A DNA stretch of 10,688 nucleotides from an uncultured Bacilli bacterium (GTDB taxonomy: Bacteria > Bacillota_I > Bacilli_A > RF39 > UBA660): positions 1 to 10,688 of the forward strand of contig CALVVC010000029.1 of assembly GCA_944363755.1 (NCBI GenBank). The letters are read 5' to 3'. Position 1 is the first letter of the stretch; every line of letters starts with the position of its first letter. Made by a program: the position numbers and the translations under genes. This document shows, one piece after another, positions 6,464-10,688 of this stretch. The notes below the pieces were generated by a model. That model was not told the origin of the DNA, ran no database searches, and saw nothing but the letters and a program-made list of their open reading frames with translations.

Positions 6464-6492
6464 ATTATAGCAGAAATAGAAGTGAATGCCTA
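6464..6492 (-). promoter_or_regulatory. Extended -10 promoter of the zinc-ribbon operon
   Basis: On the - strand TGCTATAAT (6472-6464) is a perfect extended -10 element. A -35 candidate TAGGCA (6492-6487, four of six) lies 17 bp upstream. A second TATAAT at 6458-6453 lacks a good -35. Confidence 0.7.
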
Positions 6493-6561
6493 TTATTTCT
6501 AAATAAAAAGTGTTGAGTCACAGTTTAGACTTTTTTTCATAAATTATAGGGGAGGTTTTCT

Positions 6562-7170
6562 ATGTATAAATTACCTATATTACCTTATTTATTTCAAGAT
6601 TTAGAGCCATATATTGATACTCATACTATTGGACTACATTATCATAAACATGAACAAAATTATTTAAATAAATTAAATGAACTTTTAGCAAAGAATAATT
6701 TTGATTTTCGTTATAATATAGACGAGTTATATTATCATTTAGATGAATTAAATGAAAGTGATAGAAGTGATATTCTTTATAATTTAGGCGGTGTCTTAAA
6801 TCATAACTAATACTTTAATAGTATGAGTCCTAATAGAGTTTTACCAAGTGGTAAATTAAAAGAAGATATAGATAAAAAGTACGGAAGTATAGATAAATTC
6901 TTTTTAGAGTTTAAGAATAAAGCCATGAGTTTAAAAAGTTCAGGTTATACTTTTCTAGTAGTAAATGATAATGGTTCCATAGATATTATAAATTTATCTA
7001 ATCAAGAACTACCACAGTCTTTTGGTTTTATTCCACTATTTAATATAGATATGTGGGAACATGCTTATTAATTAAATTATAAGAATGAAAAAGGAAACTA
7101 TATAGACAACTTTTTGATGATAGCAGATTTTATTAATGCTAATAAACTTTATAATAATTTGATGAAATAA
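6562..7170 (+). pseudogene. sodA: Fe/Mn superoxide dismutase, interrupted by two in-frame TAA codons
   Basis: Read straight through, this is a full-length Fe/Mn superoxide dismutase of 202 codons, with stops at codon 83 (6808-6810) and codon 170 (7069-7071) before the normal end. The enzyme removes superoxide in the cytoplasm. Part 1 has the N-terminal helices (LPYLFQDLEPYID, GLHYHKHEQNY) with ligand H26, H30, Y34 and ligand H81 in NLGGVLNHN. Part 2 carries SPNRVLPSGKL and NIDMWEHAY with ligands D163 and H167. Part 3 (LNYKNEKGNYIDNFLM, ending NKLYNNLMK) is the usual C-terminal helix. Each stop is explained by one base: codon 83 is normally Leu (TTA to TAA) and codon 170 is the second Tyr of HAYY (TAT to TAA). 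There is no frameshift and the reading is otherwise intact, so the loss looks recent. The start has GGGGAGG 6 nt upstream. The ATG at 6823 has no ribosome site, so a separate second gene is unlikely. Confidence 0.85.
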
Positions 7171-7194
7171 GTTCAAGTTCATATATAAAAAATA

Positions 7195-7223
7195 TTGCAT
7201 TACTAACAAATGTGCGATAAAAT
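7195..7223 (+). promoter_or_regulatory. Possible promoter for the YhcG-type gene
   Basis: TTGCAT (7195-7200, three of six) and TAAAAT (7218-7223, five of six) are separated by exactly 17 bp. Transcription would start near 7230, upstream of the terminator at 7245-7288. The 25 nt between that terminator and the ATG at 7314 are too short for another promoter. Confidence 0.4.
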
Positions 7224-7244
7224 AAATATATAAATATTTAGTTT

Positions 7245-7288
7245 GGGCGCTGTTTAAATAGTTAAACATTTTGAACAGTGCCCTTTTT
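7245..7288 (+). terminator. Intrinsic terminator or attenuator before the YhcG-type gene
   Basis: GGGCGCTGTT (7245-7254) pairs with AACAGTGCCC (7274-7283) over 10 bp with one G-U pair, around a 19-nt loop, and is followed by TTTTT. It is among the most GC-rich elements of the window. A second hairpin, GTTTAA (7252-7257) with TTAAAC (7262-7267) and loop ATAG, uses part of the left arm and so competes with it. It can serve as terminator of the sod transcript, as an attenuator of the nuclease gene 25 nt downstream, or both. Confidence 0.8.
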
Positions 7289-7313
7289 GTATCTACAGAA
7301 ATGGAGGATGATT

Positions 7314-8351
7314 ATGAGTACAAAAGCATTAGAAACAAATGAGAAAGTTGTTAATAACCTATTTAAAGAGATAGAAGATATTATTACCACTAATAAAACT
7401 AAAGTAGCATATCAAATCAATAATACTTTAGTAGAAACTTATTTTAATATTGGTAAAGTTATTATTGAGAATGAACAGAACGGTAATATAAGAGCAGAGT
7501 ATGGTAAAGAAGTTTTATTAAAATTATCAAAGAAATTAAGAGATAAGTATGGAAACGGTTATAGTTTATCAGGCTTATATAATATGAGATTATTTTATAC
7601 AAGATATAAGAATTTCCAACCACTGGCTGGAAATTTAAGTTGGTCACATTATTGTTATTTAATATATATTGAAGATGATGATGAAAGAAGTTTCTATGAA
7701 AGAGAATGTATAAATTCTAAATGGTCTAAAAGAGAGTTAAAAAGACAAATAGATTCTTCACTATTTCAGAGATTATTACTTTCTAATGGTAAAACAAATA
7801 AAAAGAAAGTATATGAATTGTCTAAAAAAGGACAACAGATAAGTGAGCCTACTGATATATTGAAAGATCCTTATGTTTTTGAGTTTTTAGGAATAAAAGA
7901 AGAAAAACCTAGTCTTGAAAGTGATTTAGAGAAAAGATTAGTTAATCATATATCAGAATTTTTGATGGAGCTTGGTAAAGGTTTTATGTATGTAGGTAAA
8001 CAAGTAAGAATAACTTTGGATAATAATACCCATTATTATGTAGATTTGGTATTTTACAATAAGATATTAAGATCATACGTCTTAATAGATTTAAAGATGA
8101 CTGATATGAAACCAGAATATGTAGGACAAATGAATATGTACATTAATTATTATAATAATGAAGTTAGAGATGATTTTGATAATGAAACTATTGGTATTAT
8201 TCTTTGTAAAGGTAAAAAAGATATAACTTTAGAATATGCTTTAGGAGGTATGAATAACAATATATTCGCTTCAAATTATACATATTATATGCCTAATAAG
8301 GAAGAACTAATTGATGAAGTGGAAAGGGCACTTAAAGAAGTTAATAATTAA
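7314..8351 (+). CDS. yhcG: YhcG-family (DUF1016) PD-(D/E)XK nuclease
   Basis: A 345-aa DUF1016/YhcG protein with both family domains. The N-terminal helical domain (about 10-155) contains EYGKEVLLKLSKKL, the segment GYSLSGLYNMRLFY, LSWSHYCYLI, and WSKRELKRQIDSSLFQRL. The C-terminal PD-(D/E)XK nuclease domain (about 185-340) has E202/E206 in its first helix, D244 in HYYVDLVFY, D259-L-K261 in VLIDLKM, and Q272 in GQMNMYINYY. The active-site acidic residue before LK is Asp where many nucleases have Glu; this variant occurs in the family. Substrate is unproven: the family is linked to recombination or repair and to mobile and defence-rich loci. The frame opens earlier at 7278, but that point lies in the terminator hairpin; the ATG at 7314 has GGAGG with 7 nt spacing. 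The preceding hairpin may attenuate expression. Confidence 0.9.
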   Translation: MSTKALETNEKVVNNLFKEIEDIITTNKTKVAYQINNTLVETYFNIGKVIIENEQNGNIRAEYGKEVLLKLSKKLRDKYGNGYSLSGLYNMRLFYTRYKNFQPLAGNLSWSHYCYLIYIEDDDERSFYERECINSKWSKRELKRQIDSSLFQRLLLSNGKTNKKKVYELSKKGQQISEPTDILKDPYVFEFLGIKEEKPSLESDLEKRLVNHISEFLMELGKGFMYVGKQVRITLDNNTHYYVDLVFYNKILRSYVLIDLKMTDMKPEYVGQMNMYINYYNNEVRDDFDNETIGIILCKGKKDITLEYALGGMNNNIFASNYTYYMPNKEELIDEVERALKEVNN

Positions 8352-8431
8352 ATTAAAAAGTTTATTTGTAAAATTATTTTTTCTATCCATAATATTAGTG
8401 TAAACTAGATACCCTTTTGTTTGAAGGAACT

Positions 8432-8460
8432 TTTAAATTAATATATACTAGTATTATAAA
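8432..8460 (+). promoter_or_regulatory. Possible promoter for the antiporter operon
   Basis: TTTAAA (8432-8437) and TATAAA (8455-8460) are 17 bp apart. The start would fall near 8467, at the edge of the ribosome site GAAAGGA (8463-8469), which is tight. No terminator is visible after the YhcG-type gene, so read-through from it is an alternative. Confidence 0.25.
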
Positions 8461-8479
8461 TAGAAAGGAAAATGTAGTT

Positions 8480-9436
8480 ATGATTTTAGATATAGTTCTT
8501 TTGTTAGTGGGATTTGCTATTATTATTAAATCATCAGATGTTTTAGTAGATGCTACATCTTCTCTAGCTTTAAAACTAAGGATACCAAAGATGTTAATCG
8601 CTCTTACAATAGTCTCATTTGGAACTTGTGCTCCTGAAGTTGCAATTTCTTTTAGAAGTATTGCAAGTGGTGATGGAGTTATGGCTTTTGCCAATGTTAT
8701 TGGTAGTTTGATTGTAAACGTTTTCTTAATTATAGGACTAGCAAGCTTTATTAGACCTATTAAAGTAAGACATGCTACTGTTAAGAAAGAATTGCCCTTA
8801 CTTTTAATTATTACAACAATTTTTTCTCTTCTTATGTTAGATAAAGGTTTTAATCCCTTAACACCTAATACCTTTTCACGAAGAGATAGTCTTATTTTAA
8901 TATTATTATTTTGTATGTTTGTATTTTACTTAGTTAGTTTATTATTTAAAAGAAATAAAAAAGATGAAGTAATAGAACAAGGTAAATATTCTCCTTTTCT
9001 TTCTTGTATTCTTTTACCTGTTACAATTATTTTAATAATTTATAGTAGTGACTTAATCGTAGAATCTGCTAAAAATATTGCCAGTTTTTTAAATATAAGT
9101 GAGAAAATAATTACAATGACTGCTATTGTTATAGGAACAAGCTTACCTGAGATGATAATGACAGTAATAAGTGCTAGAAAAGGTGAGTTTGATATGGCTA
9201 TTGGTAATATTATTGGCACTAATATTTTTAATATATGTATAGTATTAGGGCTACCTATTTTAATTTTTGGTAATATAGCTTTAGATGGTTTTGGCTTTAT
9301 TGATATATTTACAGTATTCTTATCATCACTTCTTCTATTTATATTTGCAAGAAGTGAAAGAGAAGTTAATAAAAAAGAAGGAATTACTATGCTTTTAGTA
9401 TTTGTTCTTTACTATGTATATATGTTATTCTTTTAG
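8480..9436 (+). CDS. Calcium/sodium antiporter, CaCA family (YrbG type)
   Basis: A 318-aa integral membrane exchanger, close to the usual length of bacterial YrbG-type antiporters, which move Ca2+ against Na+ across the cytoplasmic membrane. Both inverted alpha repeats are present. Alpha-1 (about 43-84) has SFGTCAPEVAIS with E53, then ANVIGSLIVN. Alpha-2 (about 214-257) has VIGTSLPEMIMTVIS with E224, then GNIIGTNIFN. The two Glu residues are the expected ion ligands. Around ten membrane segments are visible, with a charged cytoplasmic loop near 156-170 (FKRNKKDEVIEQGK). In alpha-1, Cys-Ala replaces the common Ser-Leu of GTSLPE, and the second repeat keeps the standard form. A TTG at 8417 in frame has no ribosome site; the ATG at 8480 follows GAAAGGA. 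It is followed after 17 bp by the AlbA_2-type gene, probably in one transcript. Confidence 0.9.
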   Translation: MILDIVLLLVGFAIIIKSSDVLVDATSSLALKLRIPKMLIALTIVSFGTCAPEVAISFRSIASGDGVMAFANVIGSLIVNVFLIIGLASFIRPIKVRHATVKKELPLLLIITTIFSLLMLDKGFNPLTPNTFSRRDSLILILLFCMFVFYLVSLLFKRNKKDEVIEQGKYSPFLSCILLPVTIILIIYSSDLIVESAKNIASFLNISEKIITMTAIVIGTSLPEMIMTVISARKGEFDMAIGNIIGTNIFNICIVLGLPILIFGNIALDGFGFIDIFTVFLSSLLLFIFARSEREVNKKEGITMLLVFVLYYVYMLFF

Positions 9437-9453
9437 TATGGAGGTGCTATATA

Positions 9454-10688
9454 ATGGAAAAAAATGAAGTGCTTGATGCAATAAAACTTTTAAGAAAATA
9501 TAATAGTGAGACTAATAGAATAGAAGTTAAAAGTGCACTATTAGGCTTTCCTAAAAAGTGTTATGATACAATATCTAGTTTTTCTAATAAATATGGTGGG
9601 ATTATTATTTTTGGATTAAGTGAAGATGATAATTTTAAGACAGAAGGCGTTTATGATATTAATGATTTACAAAAACAAATAACTTCATTATGTAGTGATG
9701 CTATGTGTCCTAGAGTTAGAACTGATATATTACCACTTGAATTTGAAGGTAAGAATATTCTTGCTGTAAAAATAGAAGAGTTAAGACAAAATAAAAAGCC
9801 TTGTTATTATAAACCTAAAGGATTAAAAGCAGGATCTTATACAAGAGAAGGTGATAGGGATGAGTTATTAACTGATTATGAAATTTATGCTTTTCAAAGT
9901 TATAATGATCATATTTTTGAAGATACAAGACCTAATAAAAAGTCTGTATTAGAAGATTTAAATAAAGAAAGTATAAAAGAATATTTTGATAAAATAAAAG
10001 AATTAAAACCAAACTTTTCTAAAAATAGTTATGAAAAGAATTTAAAACTATGTGGCATAGTTGATAGTGATAGTAATAAAATTTACCCAACACTTGCAGG
10101 AACACTTGTTTTTGGAGAATATCCACAAAGTTTTTATCCTCAACTATTTATTGCATGTTCTGTTATACCAGGTAAAGTACTTGGTGATGTTGGTCCTTTA
10201 GGTGAAAGATTTATTGATAACCAAAGAGTAGAGGGAACTATAGAAGAAATGCTTGAAGGTACTATGAGATTTTTGAGAAGAAATATGAAGACTAGAGTAA
10301 TAATAGACTCTAATGGGAAAAGAGAAAATAAAACTGAATATCCTTTAGAAGCATTGAGAGAGGCTGTGGCAAACGCTTTAATCCATAGGGATTACAGTAA
10401 AGAAACAGAAAGTGCATTTATTTCGGTTTATATGTATGAAGATAGAGTGGAAATATTAAATCCTGGAGCATTATATGGTACTAATAAACTAGAAAAACTT
10501 GGTACTGATACTATGATGGAATCAAGAAATCCTACAATAGTTAGATTATTAGAAGAAAAAGGTTCTGTAATAGAAAATAGACATACTGGTATTCCAACTA
10601 TGAAAAGAGAAATGGCAAAGTATGAATTGCCTGAACCAGAGTTTTATGAAGAAAGAGGAAGTTTTAAGGTTATTTTCAGAAATGGTAT
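9454..10688 (+). CDS. AlbA_2/Schlafen-type ATP-binding protein, 3' end outside window
   Basis: 411 codons are visible and the frame is still open at the right edge. The N-terminal AlbA_2 (Schlafen-type) domain, about 18-135, has IEVKSA with E24 and K26, then ISSFSNKYGGIIIFGL at 40-55. Further on comes a GHKL-type ATPase region of the HATPase_c_4 kind: LEALREAVANALIHRDYS at 298-315, with N307 as the N-box Asn and H311, then VEILNPGAL at 332-340 and the glycine-motif counterpart RHTGIPTM at 376-383. Such proteins are annotated as ATP-binding proteins or transcriptional regulators; related AlbA_2 proteins bind or cut nucleic acids, and some work in phage defence. The specific role here is unknown. 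The start has GGAGGTG with 7 nt spacing and lies 17 bp after the antiporter stop. A C-terminal winged-helix or repetitive tail is expected beyond the edge (from memory of the family). Confidence 0.85.
   Translation, partial: MEKNEVLDAIKLLRKYNSETNRIEVKSALLGFPKKCYDTISSFSNKYGGIIIFGLSEDDNFKTEGVYDINDLQKQITSLCSDAMCPRVRTDILPLEFEGKNILAVKIEELRQNKKPCYYKPKGLKAGSYTREGDRDELLTDYEIYAFQSYNDHIFEDTRPNKKSVLEDLNKESIKEYFDKIKELKPNFSKNSYEKNLKLCGIVDSDSNKIYPTLAGTLVFGEYPQSFYPQLFIACSVIPGKVLGDVGPLGERFIDNQRVEGTIEEMLEGTMRFLRRNMKTRVIIDSNGKRENKTEYPLEALREAVANALIHRDYSKETESAFISVYMYEDRVEILNPGALYGTNKLEKLGTDTMMESRNPTIVRLLEEKGSVIENRHTGIPTMKREMAKYELPEPEFYEERGSFKVIFRNG

Noticed and set aside
6823..7071. Second independent gene, making a natural two-subunit split superoxide dismutase
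   Set aside because: It is in phase with the first part, its ATG has no ribosome site, and a further in-frame TAA removes the C-terminal helix, so nonsense mutations explain it better.
6562..7170. Alternative genetic code with UAA as a sense codon
   Set aside because: UAA ends most other genes in the window (for example at 2809-2811 and 8349-8351), and the two sod codons would need different amino acids (Leu and Tyr).
7072..7269. Open frame on the - strand, 65 codons
   Set aside because: It covers the sod C-terminal remnant, the promoter candidate and part of the terminator; composition is that of AT-rich noncoding DNA and no ribosome site is seen.
7462..7647. Open frame on the - strand, 61 codons
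   Set aside because: Antisense shadow within the YhcG-type gene, with no supporting signals.
8395..8694. Open frame on the - strand, 99 codons
   Set aside because: Antisense to the antiporter start; the opposite strand encodes clear CaCA motifs.

Overview
The window is a stretch of very AT-rich bacterial chromosome (roughly a quarter to under a third G+C by eye) from a low-GC Gram-positive, most likely a Bacillota lineage, possibly a gut Bacilli/Clostridia relative (inference). The signs are AGGAGG-type ribosome sites, extended TGnTATAAT promoters, a Bacillus-type LexA box, a UvrX/YolD-type translesion polymerase pair, and zinc-ribbon membrane proteins of the TcaA and Yip1 kinds. Trp is encoded by TGG, and every intact gene ends in TAA or TAG.

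Layout. 1-299 has no credible gene. It holds a 17-T homopolymer, a degenerate tandem array with an 11-bp period, and a terminator for the next gene. 300-725 (-) is an unrecognised small protein with a strong promoter. 939-2811 (+) is an SOS-type operon: a Y-family DNA polymerase with a clamp-binding motif, overlapping a YolD-like partner, behind a LexA-like box. 2818-3447 (-) is a CmpB-type membrane protein. 3518-6343 (-) is a three-gene operon read from 6343 downward: a TcaA/YvbJ-like zinc-ribbon protein with one membrane segment, then two zinc-ribbon Yip1-like multi-span paralogs, closed by a clear terminator. 6562-7170 (+) is a superoxide dismutase gene that is complete in one frame except for two internal TAA codons. 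7314-8351 (+) is a YhcG/DUF1016 PD-(D/E)XK nuclease whose start lies just after an intrinsic terminator. 8480-9436 (+) is a YrbG-type Ca2+/Na+ antiporter, followed 17 bp later by an AlbA_2/Schlafen-type ATP-binding protein that runs off the right edge.

Together the genes suggest an accessory or stress-response region: DNA damage tolerance, an envelope-sensing zinc-ribbon operon, a decaying oxygen-defence gene, and two genes (YhcG, AlbA_2) from families common in mobile or defence-rich regions. I do not see a convincing, wholly new system. The best leads are the doubly interrupted sod gene, the 11-bp array with a possible inverted-repeat boundary around the unknown gene, the attenuator-like leader of the nuclease gene, and the near-identical zinc-ribbon DNA in two otherwise divergent paralogs.
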